Shown: positions 42,100 through 52,058, counted from the stretch's first letter. The stretch is DNA of 64,000 nucleotides from an uncultured Emticicia sp. (GCF_937903345.1 NZ_CALCZQ010000061.1:1-64000); one strand, 5' to 3'. Program-made: numbers and translations. The notes: generated by a model from the sequence alone, not told the origin.

Positions 42100-42689
42100 A
42101 AGTTTTTGGTATAACGGGAGGAATAGGCTCTGGAAAAAGCATTGTTTGTAAAGTTTTTGAACTACTGGGTACTCCAGTTTACTATGCCGATTTACGAGCC
42201 ATTTGGCTTACTAACAATGATTTACAGCTTAGAAAAGAGATAAAAGAATTATTTGGCCGACAAGCCTACGACGAAAACGGTCAATATAATAGGAAGTGGA
42301 TAGCAAATCAGGTTTTTGAAAACCCTCAATTACTTCAACTCCTTAATACACTAATTCATCCGAAGGTATTTGAAGACACACAAAAATGGCTTAGGCAGCA
42401 GCAAAGCCAGCCCTATGTTTTACGCGAAGCAGCCATCAGTAATGAAGCGGGAAAAGGCAATAATTTAGACAAAATAATTGTGGTAAGTTGCCCATTAGAA
42501 ATTAGAATAAAACGTATTTTACAACGAGACCCTGAGCGTAGCATAGACCAAATACATTCGATTATGGCTCGGCAGAAATCAGAAGATGAATATTTGAGAA
42601 TTGCTGACTATCAAATTATTAACAATGATATTGAGCTTATTTTACCTCAAATTTTAAGCCTTCATCAAAAGTTAGCAATCAACTTTTAA
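42096..42689 (+). CDS. coaE: dephospho-CoA kinase
   Basis: From the ATG at 42096 (MKVFGITGGIGSGKSIVCKV) the enzyme has 197 residues; an upstream in-frame start at 42060 lies within the glycosyltransferase gene and is unlikely. The P-loop is GGIGSGKS. The family motif YYADLRAIWL departs from the usual DADxxA: the acid is kept. CPLEIRIKRILQRD follows as the lid. It phosphorylates dephospho-CoA in the last step of coenzyme A synthesis. Its 3' end overlaps the convergent DUF2064 gene by 18 bases. Confidence 0.95.
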   Translation: MKVFGITGGIGSGKSIVCKVFELLGTPVYYADLRAIWLTNNDLQLRKEIKELFGRQAYDENGQYNRKWIANQVFENPQLLQLLNTLIHPKVFEDTQKWLRQQQSQPYVLREAAISNEAGKGNNLDKIIVVSCPLEIRIKRILQRDPERSIDQIHSIMARQKSEDEYLRIADYQIINNDIELILPQILSLHQKLAINF

Positions 42690-43358
42690 TGCTAAATGTT
42701 GTGTTTTTAAATAATCTTTTTCTTCATCAACATCTGTTAAAGTTGGCAAAAGATGATAACCTAAATTCATTTTTTGACAAGAGTTAATTGCCTCCTGCCC
42801 TACCCTTTCATTGCTCCATTCTTTATTCCAAAACATTTGCTTTATAACCTCTTCACTATCATTGCCGATTAAATCAAAGTTAAAACCAATCAAATAATAT
42901 CCACCATCAAATGCAGGACCAATAACTACCTCATTTATAGATAGTTGTCGATAAGCATCAGCTATTATATGTTGGTTTAATTCTAAGCAATCACAACCAA
43001 TTATTATAACTTTTATGTGTTTTTCCAGATAGGTTTCTAGAAATGCCGAAGCCATTTTGAGACCTAAATCTTTTTCAGAAGATTGCACCGACTTCTTGTA
43101 TTCTGTAGCTGCCCACATATCTTTTTCTTCTATAAAATCAGAATAAAACAAATACTTTTCGATAGCTGTTAGAGACTTAGTTATGGCATTAGTATGTTGC
43201 ATTAAAAGCTGATAAATTTCTAAGGCTTTCGTATTGCCAACGGTTGCGGCTAAACGTGTTTTCACCTTACCCAGTTGTGGATTTTTCATGAAAATGATGA
43301 TCGCATCCCTTTTTAAAAAATTATGATTTTCTAAAGCTATTGTACCGGTTTTGCTCAT
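42672..43358 (-). CDS. TIGR04282/DUF2064 family glycosyltransferase
   Basis: The 228-residue protein belongs to the DUF2064/TIGR04282 family (arsenosugar biosynthesis-type glycosyltransferases). It has IIIFMKNPQLGKVKTRLA near the start, VIIIGCDCLELN (replacing the more usual GxDxP) and VIGPAFDGGYYLIGF. A separate in-frame ATG (MKNPQLG) could be the true start; the upstream 23 residues are less conserved. The function in this organism is uncertain; relatives occur outside arsenosugar clusters. Confidence 0.85.
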   Translation of the reverse strand: MSKTGTIALENHNFLKRDAIIIFMKNPQLGKVKTRLAATVGNTKALEIYQLLMQHTNAITKSLTAIEKYLFYSDFIEEKDMWAATEYKKSVQSSEKDLGLKMASAFLETYLEKHIKVIIIGCDCLELNQHIIADAYRQLSINEVVIGPAFDGGYYLIGFNFDLIGNDSEEVIKQMFWNKEWSNERVGQEAINSCQKMNLGYHLLPTLTDVDEEKDYLKTQHLALKVDC

Positions 43359-43505
43359 AAACTATTAAGATTTTTACGACGAAAATTGTTTAATCTCAAT
43401 TTTATTCAGAGTTTTGTCTACCAAATTTAGGAAGAATATATTAAACAGGGTATATTTAAAAAGACCCAAAATAAAACAAACATTATTTCTGAAAAAACTT
43501 TTTAC

Positions 43506-43871
43506 ATGAAAAAAATTATATACACTGCAAAAGCACCCGCTCCGATTGGACCCTATAGCCAAGCTGTAATGGCAGGTAATACGCTCTATGTATCAGGTCA
43601 AATTGCTCTGGAATTGGCAACAGCAGGCGACCTAAAAGCCGAAACTCAAAAAGTGATGGAAAACATCGGCAGTATTTTAGCCGAAGCAGGAATGAGCTAC
43701 GAAAACATTGTTAAATCAAGCATATTTTTGAAAAACATGGACGACTTTGGGCTCGTAAATGAGGTATATGGTAGCTTTTTTACATCAATGGCTCCCGCTC
43801 GCGAAACAGTGCAAGTGGCCAAGCTACCTAAAGATGTTAACGTTGAAATATCAGTTATTGCAGTACAATAA
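43506..43871 (+). CDS. ridA: RidA family reactive intermediate deaminase
   Basis: The 121-residue protein is a canonical RidA/YjgF member. It has the conserved start KAPAPIGPYSQAVMAGN, VSGQIALE, the helix TQKVMENIGSILAEAGM and PARETVQVAKLP with the substrate-binding arginine. The trimeric enzyme hydrolyses reactive enamine/imine products of PLP enzymes. It is flanked by unrelated genes and has its own promoter region. Confidence 0.95.
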   Translation: MKKIIYTAKAPAPIGPYSQAVMAGNTLYVSGQIALELATAGDLKAETQKVMENIGSILAEAGMSYENIVKSSIFLKNMDDFGLVNEVYGSFFTSMAPARETVQVAKLPKDVNVEISVIAVQ

Positions 43872-44072
43872 TGTGCAAAAAAACAAATATAGAGCGATTT
43901 TATAGACTTTAAACCAGTTTATGATGCAATAAAACTTAGTAAAAATAAATAAATTTTGCCGTAAAATAATTTTCATGAGTCGTAATTGCTCGATAATGAA
44001 TAAAAATATTTATATTTACAACCAAATAAATGTTCCCTCCCAATGTTAATAACTAAAACAGATTGTTTAGCT

Positions 44073-46235
44073 ATGAGAAAAAATTATTTTCTATCCCTTT
44101 TTTTGTTGCTTACGGCATTTTTGCAAGTCCAAGCACAAACCGCACCTGATGGCCTTATAGGTACAGCAACCCCCGGAGTTGGCACCAAAATAAACCTTAT
44201 TTGGAATGATAACATTAGTAGCCCTAATGAAGATGAATTTGAAATAGCATACACAACACTTCCAACAGGTTATCAAACAGTAAGAACCGGTTTCCCTGGT
44301 ACTGTGGCTGTTTCTACATTCCAACTCACCAATTTACAACCAGCTACTACTTATTATATTTATGTAAGAGCTATTGGAGTTGGAGGTGGTATTCCCTCAT
44401 GCTCATACCCAACAGGAACAGGATTTAATCCGCCAGCTGACGATGCTAATAATAGCTGTTGGAGTAACGGAATTATTGTTACCACAAATGATAATATTCC
44501 TGCACCAGTCACTGGTGCATCTGTAGGAACTCCCTACTCGCAACGTAGCAACACACTTTACTTTACAGACAACTCTAATAATGAGACAAATTTTATCATC
44601 GAACGCAAGACAGGTGGTGATTTCTCAGTTATAGCAGTTATCCCAGGCGTACCTGGAACAGGACAACGTTCTTTTGTTGATAATTCTACTTTGCCAAATA
44701 CATTTTACACCTATCGTGTAACATCAAGTAATGCTACTGGTAAAGGATTCCCAGAATCGACAACTGCACCATTCAGAACTCTTCAAGACCCTCCGCTTTC
44801 ACCCTCTGGTTTAGCAACTTACAGTATTGGCCTTAGAACTATTGGAATATACTGGAATAACCCTGCTCCTAATACTGCAGCTGATTTCTTAATTCAACAA
44901 TCGTCTGATAAAAATAACTGGGTGAATATTAGCACAACCCCTTCAAATATTCGTAACCTAGTTGTTCAAAATTTAAAAGAAGGACAAAGATATTTCTTCA
45001 GAGTAATTGCACGTAATGAAGGCGGTAGTAGTAACTCTTCTAATTTATTAGAAGCGTCAACCGAAAATCTTATTGCTCCAAATCCTTCTGCCAATATGTT
45101 TGCAAAAACAATTTCAACGACGCAGATTGATTTGACTTGGAATTTAGGAACATATAGAACTTTACAAGATGGAATAACAAATAAACGTGTCTCACAAGAA
45201 GTTTATCGTTCAGATTTAAGTGCAACTGATGGGTTTATAAAAATCGCAACCATTGGAGAAAATGACGATAAATATTCTGACAAAACTGGAATGCCTAAAA
45301 CAAAGTATTGGTACAAGATTTTGTCAGCAAATTACCAAGGACAATCACCTTATTCAAATGTAACCTCAGCTACAACATTAGGACCACCATATGCTCCTTC
45401 AAACCTAACTGCTGTAATTGCAAGTGACGCCTTAGGAAATAGCGTTATCAAAGCAACGTGGAAAGATAATTCAGACGACGAATGGGGTTTTGCACTCGAA
45501 AGATCAATTGATAGTACTTTTGCGAAAGGTGTTGTGAGAGCTGACCTTGACTCTAATACCATTGCCGCAACTAGTATTCCAATTGAAGAAGGCTTAACCT
45601 ATTTTTTCAGAGTTAATGCATCCAACATACACGGAGTATCTAAATATTCAGCTACTTCAAAAATTGAAGTAGCAGTAAGTGCTGCACCAAATGCACCTTA
45701 TGACCTAAAAGGAACTGCAACCTCGGCAGAAGTTTCATTGAAATGGGGTGATGATTCAAATAAAGAAACTGCTTTCGATGTAGAACGTTCAATTGATGGC
45801 ACTACATTCTCAAAAATTGGTTCAACCGGTCGTAATGAGGTAACTTATTCAGACAAGACTGTAAGCGAAAAAACTAAATATTCGTATCGTGTAAGAGCTA
45901 CAAATAGTAAAGGAAACTCTGTCTATACTAATGTTTTGGTGCTAACAACTCCTGCAAAAGTTTCAGGTTCGATTGATATCATAGTGGATGAGATATTCCA
46001 AGTTTATCCAAATCCAACGGCTGATGCAGTAAAAGTTTCGGTTTCAGAAAATATGTTGAAAGATTCAGGAATGATTATTATCACTGACAAAACAAACAGA
46101 ATAATTTCTAAAACGCTTATTACTCCGAACCAATCAGAATATCGACTTGATTTGAGTAATTATCCAGAAGGAGCATATACTATTAGTCTTCGTACAGCAA
46201 CGCAACAAATTACAAAGCGTGTGTATAAATTCTAA
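44073..46235 (+). CDS. type IX-secreted fibronectin type III repeat protein
   Basis: From the ATG at 44073 (MRKNYFLSLFLLLTAFLQVQ) the product has 720 residues with a clear signal peptide. It has five to six fibronectin type III domains, recognisable by repeated TTYYIYVRAIG, FYTYRVTSSNATG and YFFRVIARNEGGS-like strands. The last 80 residues (FQVYPNPTADAVKVSVSE onward) are a Por-type type IX secretion sorting domain. It is probably a cell-surface or secreted adhesin. An earlier ATG at 44043 would add ten residues before the signal peptide. Confidence 0.9.
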   Translation: MRKNYFLSLFLLLTAFLQVQAQTAPDGLIGTATPGVGTKINLIWNDNISSPNEDEFEIAYTTLPTGYQTVRTGFPGTVAVSTFQLTNLQPATTYYIYVRAIGVGGGIPSCSYPTGTGFNPPADDANNSCWSNGIIVTTNDNIPAPVTGASVGTPYSQRSNTLYFTDNSNNETNFIIERKTGGDFSVIAVIPGVPGTGQRSFVDNSTLPNTFYTYRVTSSNATGKGFPESTTAPFRTLQDPPLSPSGLATYSIGLRTIGIYWNNPAPNTAADFLIQQSSDKNNWVNISTTPSNIRNLVVQNLKEGQRYFFRVIARNEGGSSNSSNLLEASTENLIAPNPSANMFAKTISTTQIDLTWNLGTYRTLQDGITNKRVSQEVYRSDLSATDGFIKIATIGENDDKYSDKTGMPKTKYWYKILSANYQGQSPYSNVTSATTLGPPYAPSNLTAVIASDALGNSVIKATWKDNSDDEWGFALERSIDSTFAKGVVRADLDSNTIAATSIPIEEGLTYFFRVNASNIHGVSKYSATSKIEVAVSAAPNAPYDLKGTATSAEVSLKWGDDSNKETAFDVERSIDGTTFSKIGSTGRNEVTYSDKTVSEKTKYSYRVRATNSKGNSVYTNVLVLTTPAKVSGSIDIIVDEIFQVYPNPTADAVKVSVSENMLKDSGMIIITDKTNRIISKTLITPNQSEYRLDLSNYPEGAYTISLRTATQQITKRVYKF

Positions 46236-46253
46236 TTTCAATATTGTATAAAT

Positions 46254-46288
46254 AAAAAGAGGTGTTGCAAATTGCAACACCTCTTTTT
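46254..46288. terminator. strong bidirectional-looking hairpin terminator
   Basis: AAAAAGAGGTGTTGCAA and TTGCAACACCTCTTTTT form an almost fully paired palindrome at 46254-46288. It ends the fibronectin gene 18 bases after its stop. The A and T tracts on both sides would let it act on both strands. Confidence 0.9.
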
Positions 46289-46554
46289 ATTTGTTTGAAC
46301 TGGCAAGAAACAAGCCTAGACAAAGGACATAAAACAGTAGATATTATATAAAATACACGCTATCAACATTCATAGTATTTGAATTTGTCGTTTAATATCG
46401 TCATTTCACATAATTAATACCGAGCAAATTAATAGTCATTTAAAATTACAATCAGATCATTGTTATAATATAAGCAACCGCAGAATGCGTAAGTTCGACA
46501 AAATCAGATTCTTTAGTATCATGAAAGGTAAATAAAAAGAGCTGATTGATTAAT

Positions 46555-48177
46555 CTAATATCTATATTTTGCTCCTTTAAAATCAAATATTAGCTTTTCA
46601 CTTCCATTGGCTTTTTTAATGATTATTTTATTTTCTTCTTGTATGTCAACTCGTTGAATAAATTCGGCATCCTTTGGTAGATAAAAGTTTGTTAGCTGAG
46701 CATCAGAAACCGAGTAAGAAGGCATGTCGACACCACCCCTTTTCTCAATAAAAACTGAAGGATATATGACGGTATCACCCTTTGCATACTCACCCTGAAT
46801 CATACTTGCTGCAAATTCGTAAGGATTCATTTTACGAGGTTCTGAAAAAGACATAAAATAACGTGGAGAGTTATCTTCCCAAATAGTATTTATTAGACGA
46901 AATACCATGAAGAATTGTAGAGAAAAAATCCCGAAAATAGCAAATTTAAAAATTGATTTATTATTCCATAAATCTTTAATAATAAGTGAAATTAAAACTA
47001 AAGAAAAGCTATAGGAATAAGCCAAATATCGGGGCATAATTCGAAATGTATTCCCATCTTGATAAGCAAAAACAATCAAAGTCAATAACGGAATAAATGA
47101 TAACAAAAGAATTAAAACCCTTAGTCGAAATTGTTGTCTATCAAAGATTTTTAGAGATTGCTGTACAAAAACAAAAAAACCAAAGAGTGCTGAGAGTATA
47201 ATTAGAAGATATATCTTTTTATAAAAAATAGTCTGTGAAGGATAGCCATCAATCAACAAGAACATAGCAGAAATTACATGGCGTAATTGCTTGAGGATAT
47301 TTTTAAAATTAGTTACTTTCAGGTAATCATCAGGTGTTGTGAGAGCCATCTGATTGTATGTTTTTACGCTATTCGCCACGTAATCAAACAACCATCTTCC
47401 TCCATCGCAGTTTAGCCACAACAACACGCCTATTAATGGAATAATTGCGGCAAGTGTAAAACCAAAATATCCTCTTTTTTTTCTAAAACAAAGAATAACA
47501 AATAGTGCATGAATAACGAATAGAGGAAAAGTAGCAAAATGGCAAAGTTCACAGATTAAAGCACAACAACCATAGAAAACATATTTCCAGACGGGCTTTA
47601 GACTATATTCCTCTTCTTGAATAATTTTTAAAAATAAGTGTGTAGCTAACAAGGCAAAAAACAAGTTGATACTATAATTGCGTGCTACTTGCGAGTAATT
47701 AATATAAAACGGAGAAACTGAAGCGAGAAATGCTGCCAATAAAGCTAAATTCGGCGAACGAAAATGCTCTTTTACAAAAACAAATAATAAAACAATAGTA
47801 AAGAGATTAAATATCAAAGAAGGCAAACGCAAACTTTTATCCGAAACCCCAAATAAATTCGTCCAATAATGTAAGGAATAAGTATAGAATGCTCCATTGC
47901 CAGTATCTAATCGTGCTATAGAATCGAAAAAGTCTGGCAATGACTTTTCTGACCAAAATTCTTTCGGTGTAAAATACTTATCATTAGGTTTCCTAACCGA
48001 ATCGTGTTGGTTATTTCCTTCATAGGTTACAAACTGGCTCACAAATAATGAATACTTTTCATCACCAGCCAAACCGTGTTCGCCAATTTTGTAATATCTC
48101 AAACCAAAAGCTAAAACTATGATTCCGAAAAGAATAAAGTTGGCATTTTTCTTCAAAAAAAGCTGTATTCGCATCAA
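46555..48177 (-). CDS. membrane glycosyltransferase, ArnT/PMT (GT39/83)-like
   Basis: The 540-residue protein has about ten transmembrane helices. The first extracytoplasmic loop has YYKIGEHGLAGDEKYSLFVS, with the acidic pair expected in the GT-C fold of PMT/ArnT enzymes, and SPFYINYSQVARNYSINLFF is a family landmark. A C-terminal periplasmic domain begins near residue 430. Such enzymes move a sugar from a polyprenyl-phosphate carrier onto lipid A, protein or glycan. The acceptor is unknown. The stop is 1 base from rpe's neighbourhood on the same strand, so the two genes are co-transcribed. Confidence 0.85.
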   Translation of the reverse strand: MMRIQLFLKKNANFILFGIIVLAFGLRYYKIGEHGLAGDEKYSLFVSQFVTYEGNNQHDSVRKPNDKYFTPKEFWSEKSLPDFFDSIARLDTGNGAFYTYSLHYWTNLFGVSDKSLRLPSLIFNLFTIVLLFVFVKEHFRSPNLALLAAFLASVSPFYINYSQVARNYSINLFFALLATHLFLKIIQEEEYSLKPVWKYVFYGCCALICELCHFATFPLFVIHALFVILCFRKKRGYFGFTLAAIIPLIGVLLWLNCDGGRWLFDYVANSVKTYNQMALTTPDDYLKVTNFKNILKQLRHVISAMFLLIDGYPSQTIFYKKIYLLIILSALFGFFVFVQQSLKIFDRQQFRLRVLILLLSFIPLLTLIVFAYQDGNTFRIMPRYLAYSYSFSLVLISLIIKDLWNNKSIFKFAIFGIFSLQFFMVFRLINTIWEDNSPRYFMSFSEPRKMNPYEFAASMIQGEYAKGDTVIYPSVFIEKRGGVDMPSYSVSDAQLTNFYLPKDAEFIQRVDIQEENKIIIKKANGSEKLIFDFKGAKYRY

Positions 48178-48178
48178 T

Positions 48179-48832
48179 TTAACTATTTTTTAAATCTAAA
48201 ATCGTCTGTATTGGATTTTCCGAACTAAACACAAAACTACCTGCTACAAGAGCATTCGCACCTGCTTCAACGAGTTGTTTGGCATTTTTAGAAGTTACGC
48301 CACCATCAATTTCAATCATTATAGTGGCTGACATTTGACGTACTTTACGCACTTTTTCATACGTATGTTCAATAAACTTTTGTCCTCCGAAGCCTGGATT
48401 TACTGACATAATCAATACCATATCAATATCATGGATAATATCTTCAAGCACATTAACTGGAGTGTGCGGGTTAAGTGCCACCCCAGCTTTACAACCTAAA
48501 TCCTTAATTAGCTGAATTGTGCGGTGCAAATGTGGACAAGCTTCATAATGAACTGTGATGATTTCAGCACCCAATTTCTTAAATGTTTCTACATATCTTT
48601 CAGGTTGAACAATCATCAAATGCACATCGAGTGGCTTTTTGGCGTGGCGTTGGATTGCCTCTAAAACTGGCATTCCGAAAGAAATATTTGGCACAAAAAC
48701 ACCGTCCATAATATCAATATGAAACCAATCCGCTTGCGATACATTGAGCATTTCACAGTCGCGTTGGAGATTTGCAAAATCGGCTGCTAAAACAGAAGGA
48801 GCTATAATTGCTCCACTTTGAATAGAACTCAT
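48179..48832 (-). CDS. rpe: ribulose-phosphate 3-epimerase
   Basis: The 217-residue TIM-barrel enzyme interconverts ribulose 5-phosphate and xylulose 5-phosphate. Its motifs are IAPSVLAADFANL, WFHIDIMDGVFVPNISFG, LDVHLMI, VLIMSVNPGFGGQ and EIDGGVTSKNA, carrying the metal-binding His and Asp residues. The ATG at 48832 (MSSIQSGAIIAPSVLAAD) is preferred over a frame open to 48913, because a TAACTTTG promoter box (48854-48861) lies within that extension. It is followed by the membrane glycosyltransferase gene with one base between. Confidence 0.96.
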   Translation of the reverse strand: MSSIQSGAIIAPSVLAADFANLQRDCEMLNVSQADWFHIDIMDGVFVPNISFGMPVLEAIQRHAKKPLDVHLMIVQPERYVETFKKLGAEIITVHYEACPHLHRTIQLIKDLGCKAGVALNPHTPVNVLEDIIHDIDMVLIMSVNPGFGGQKFIEHTYEKVRKVRQMSATIMIEIDGGVTSKNAKQLVEAGANALVAGSFVFSSENPIQTILDLKNS

Positions 48833-48853
48833 ACTTTTTTGAATATTTTTTTG

Positions 48854-48861
48854 CAAAGTTA
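48854..48861 (-). promoter_or_regulatory. -7 promoter box of rpe
   Basis: CAAAGTTA at 48854-48861 reads TAACTTTG on the minus strand, the Bacteroidetes -7 consensus, 21 bases before the preferred rpe start. No clear -33 box is visible. Confidence 0.5.
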
Positions 48862-48931
48862 GGGCTAAGTAATGATGAATTATTAATGATGTAGGATAAA
48901 TTTTATAAAACATTGACTATCAATACATCAC

Positions 48932-48968
48932 AACAAAAAAGTCTGCGTAATTAAAATACGCAGACTTT
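48932..48968 (-). terminator. clpP terminator
   Basis: AAAGTCTGCGTA (48938-48949) pairs with TACGCAGACTTT (48957-48968) around a seven-base loop. On the minus strand it is followed by TTTTTT. It lies 45 bases after the clpP stop. Confidence 0.9.
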
Positions 48969-49013
48969 CAAGAATAAAACTATCGACCCTAAAATTCCAA
49001 CTATTGACTTTTC

Positions 49014-49688
49014 TTATTTATCACGATACAAAACCTCGTCAATCAAACCATAAGTTTTTGCTTCTTCGGCTTTCATCCAGTAGTCACGGTCAGAGTCTTG
49101 CTCGATTTGCTCAATAGATTTTCCTGTGTGATTTGCCAAGATTTCGTATAATTCATGTCGTAATTTAATGATTTCTTTTACAGTAATCTCCATATCACGC
49201 GATTGTCCTTGAGCTCCACCACTTGGCTGATGAATCATAACCCGAGCATGTGGCAATGCCGAACGCTTCCCTGCAGCACCGCCTGCCAACAATACAGCTC
49301 CCATTGAAGCGGCCAATGAGGTACAGATTGTAGCCACATCGGGGCGAACATATTGCATTGTATCGTACATACCCAAACCTGCATAAACAGACCCTCCTGG
49401 GCTATTGATGTACATCAAAACGTCTTTTTTGGCATCAACTGATTCTAAGAAAAGTAATTGTGCTACTACTACGTTTGCTACGTAATCATCAACACCTGTT
49501 CCTAAGAAAATGATACGGTCCATAATCAAACGAGAGAAAACGTCGATAGCGGCAAAACGCATCGGACGTTCTTCGATGATGTTTGGAGTCATGTTCTGAA
49601 CGTTGTGTTTCATATAATCATCAATTCCTAAACCACTCATGCCCATGTGATTCACGGCATACTTACGAAATTCTTCTCCAAAATGCAT
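49014..49688 (-). CDS. clpP: ATP-dependent Clp protease proteolytic subunit
   Basis: The 224-residue serine protease has the ClpP triad: S128 in CTSLAASMGA, H153 in RVMIHQPSGG and D202 in the DSDRDYWM segment. The oxyanion glycines are in MYINSPGGSVYAG. It forms the 14-subunit chamber that works with ClpX or ClpA/C to degrade folded and tagged proteins. The N-terminal stretch of about 40 residues before RPMRFAAIDVFSRL is longer than in E. coli and may be a propeptide. clpX is not adjacent; the gene has its own terminator. Confidence 0.96.
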   Translation of the reverse strand: MHFGEEFRKYAVNHMGMSGLGIDDYMKHNVQNMTPNIIEERPMRFAAIDVFSRLIMDRIIFLGTGVDDYVANVVVAQLLFLESVDAKKDVLMYINSPGGSVYAGLGMYDTMQYVRPDVATICTSLAASMGAVLLAGGAAGKRSALPHARVMIHQPSGGAQGQSRDMEITVKEIIKLRHELYEILANHTGKSIEQIEQDSDRDYWMKAEEAKTYGLIDEVLYRDK

Positions 49689-49950
49689 ATTATTTCAATT
49701 AACAGTTATCAATTATCAGTTTTGACTGATGTATATTTAAATTTAAAACAGAACGTTTACTTGCAAAGTTCAAAATAAGAACTTTCTATAAATACGTTTT
49801 GTTCGATACAAAGATGTTAATTCTTTTAGAAATTTGTAGTCAGAATTTCAGATATTTTCTCAGAAAAAGCGATATTTAGTAATCCACAGTTGGCAGTCAA
49901 CAGTCAACAGTTTTATAAAGCTCTTATATATAGACACTTAGCGTTTATAA
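49689..49950. other. gap upstream of clpP
   Basis: No gene is visible. CAGTTATCAATTATCAGTTTTGACTG near 49700 and a run of TCAACAGTCAACAGTT words near 49890-49912 are short repeats of the kind common between Bacteroidetes genes. They may be fragments of dispersed repeats. Confidence 0.35.
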
Positions 49951-49955
49951 ATACA

Positions 49956-50267
49956 GGTAATAAAATTAGAAAAATTAGGCTTGATAAGGGTTTTTCGTAA
50001 GCAAACATGGCTAATATGTTGGGAATTTCAACTACCGCCTACGGTGACATTGAACGAAACAAAACAGAATTGAAGATTTCAAGCGTTACCGAAATTTCCA
50101 GAACTTTGAACGAAAGAATTGTTGACTAATTGGATATTGAGCTTTACCCTGTTGATTTTTCGCTTGAAAAACTTCAACTTGAAAACAATAAACTTAAAGC
50201 TGAAGTTGAAAAATGGCAATTGATGACCACCTTTTGCCACGAAAAATACGAAAATCGTTTTACCTGA
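49956..50267 (+). pseudogene. Xre-type HTH regulator remnant with two in-frame TAA codons
   Basis: One continuous frame gives GNKIRKIRLDKGFS, a TAA at 49998-50000, then ANMANMLGISTTAYGDIERN and KTELKISSVTEISRTLNERI, another TAA at 50127-50129, and LDIELYPVDFSLEKLQ to a TGA at 50265-50267. This is a standard Xre helix-turn-helix followed by a coiled-coil. The stops fall where family members have Gln (CAA to TAA) and Leu. The reading frame is otherwise intact, so decay is recent. Confidence 0.75.
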
Positions 50268-50429
50268 TGAAAGTAATTACAGAAGAACCTGAACGCAGAA
50301 AAATTGGGTTTTAATTTTGTAGGATAGGTTTTCAATCTGTCATTCGTCACTTATTTCAATACTTCTGCAACATTTTTGAGATTTGTGTAAATTCAGAGCA
50401 TAGATTTGTTGAAAAATTATGAAAAAACT

Positions 50430-52007
50430 ATGCAATCATTACAAAAAATCAGAGGTTACGAATTTATTCTTATTGCCTTCTCCACAGTTATCTACGTTGT
50501 CCGCCGACTTTTTCAGGAAGCAAGCAGATTTGATTCGATGGTTACAACTGCCGAATTAAACAAAGTACCTTCCAACATAATTTGGGGAAGCCTTCGAGCT
50601 TATGACCACGTAGGAAACAATAATTTCCCGACAATCGTGGCGGCTTCGCTGTTTTTGATGGCATGGCTATTTTTTCATTATTTAATTTTTCCGAGATTAC
50701 AAGAAAAAAAGTTTGATAGCACAACTTTTACTTTCATTGTAATCGTCATCATTTTGTGTATTTCGAGTGTTCAGATTTTTGAATATTTGAAACTTTATAT
50801 TCGCTACAAACATGACAGTCACGAAAACATTATTGGCTTAAAAGTTTATTCTCAATACCGTAAATTACTGGTCGTTACAAATAGTATTGCGGTATTCATC
50901 ATTATCTTGTTTTATGAGGCTTTTTCTCAGTTTTACTATTATATTCATCAAAAACTAAAAGACGAAAAAGAGGCAAATTTTCAATATTTAGACTATTTTT
51001 TGATAGCAACTATCAGTATAACCATGATATTTATTGCTCTTTTTGGCAATATTCCACGAAAAGATTATTGGTATGGAGCAGTCAGAGATTTATCCTTCAT
51101 ATCTATTTGTGCTATGACGGTTTACTTAGCCCAAGATGCATTTTACAAGAGAGTTCTCCCCTATTTTTCATCAATAAAATCAAAAGAATTTCAGAAAGGA
51201 ATAATTTACTTTTTGTTTATCAACCTGCTTGGTGCGATTAGTGGATATTTTATTCAATTGCTAAGTTGGTTGTCTTTTAGATACGTCAGTCTCGGATTTT
51301 ATAGTGAGTGGATTTTCCAGATATTTATTTTATTTGTCTTCGTTTCTACGGTTATTGGGTTTCTTAGGAAAGTATTTAGCAAAGAAAAAATACAATTACA
51401 GACACAAATCGTCTCAAAATCAGCCGAGTTATTAAACCTTCGCTCGCAGATAAATCCACATTTTTTGTTTAATGCCTTAAACACACTTTATTCAGTTTCG
51501 TTGAAAGAAAATGCCGAAAAAACCTCCGATGGTATTCAAAAGTTGGGCGATATGATGCGTTTTATGCTCAATGAAAACCACCAAGACCGCATTCCGTTGA
51601 GTAAAGAAATTGAGTATTTGCACAATTACATTGATATTCAAAGGATGAGAATTGATGAAAACCACAACATCGAAATCAAGGTAAATATCCAAAACTCAGA
51701 GCGAGAAATTTTTATTTCGCCAATGCTGCTCAATCCATTCGTAGAAAATGCCTTCAAACACGGTATAAGTTTCCGAAATCCTTCGTGGATATACATTACG
51801 CTTACCCATGATGCCCAGAAACTGTATTTTAAAGTACATAATAGTTTACATCCAAAACAAGAAAATTCACCCGAACAAGATAACAATGGTATTGGTTTGG
51901 AGAACGTAAAAAAACGTCTGGAATTGATTTATCCAAATCGCCATACGCTTGATATTCAAGCATCTGACAATGATTATTTTGTATCTTTGATTATCGGAAT
52001 TTACTAA
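50430..52007 (+). CDS. LytS-type sensor histidine kinase
   Basis: From the ATG at 50430 (MQSLQKIRGYEFILIAFSTV) the protein has 525 residues. The N-terminal 320 residues have about eight membrane segments with no recognisable ligand domain. The C-terminal kinase of the His_kinase (LytS/YehU) family has the phospho-acceptor block LRSQINPHFLFNALNTL, the N box LLNPFVENAFKHG and the G box NNGIGLENVKKRL. The adjacent LytTR response regulator is its likely partner, 51 bases downstream. The signal is unknown. Confidence 0.9.
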   Translation: MQSLQKIRGYEFILIAFSTVIYVVRRLFQEASRFDSMVTTAELNKVPSNIIWGSLRAYDHVGNNNFPTIVAASLFLMAWLFFHYLIFPRLQEKKFDSTTFTFIVIVIILCISSVQIFEYLKLYIRYKHDSHENIIGLKVYSQYRKLLVVTNSIAVFIIILFYEAFSQFYYYIHQKLKDEKEANFQYLDYFLIATISITMIFIALFGNIPRKDYWYGAVRDLSFISICAMTVYLAQDAFYKRVLPYFSSIKSKEFQKGIIYFLFINLLGAISGYFIQLLSWLSFRYVSLGFYSEWIFQIFILFVFVSTVIGFLRKVFSKEKIQLQTQIVSKSAELLNLRSQINPHFLFNALNTLYSVSLKENAEKTSDGIQKLGDMMRFMLNENHQDRIPLSKEIEYLHNYIDIQRMRIDENHNIEIKVNIQNSEREIFISPMLLNPFVENAFKHGISFRNPSWIYITLTHDAQKLYFKVHNSLHPKQENSPEQDNNGIGLENVKKRLELIYPNRHTLDIQASDNDYFVSLIIGIY

Positions 52008-52058
52008 AAAAGGTCTGTACCGAAGATTACGCACCTCGGATCTGACCATCAAGCAAAT

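Noticed and set aside
48833..48913. N-terminal extension of rpe
   Set aside because: A -7 promoter box lies inside it and the extra residues are absent from the family.
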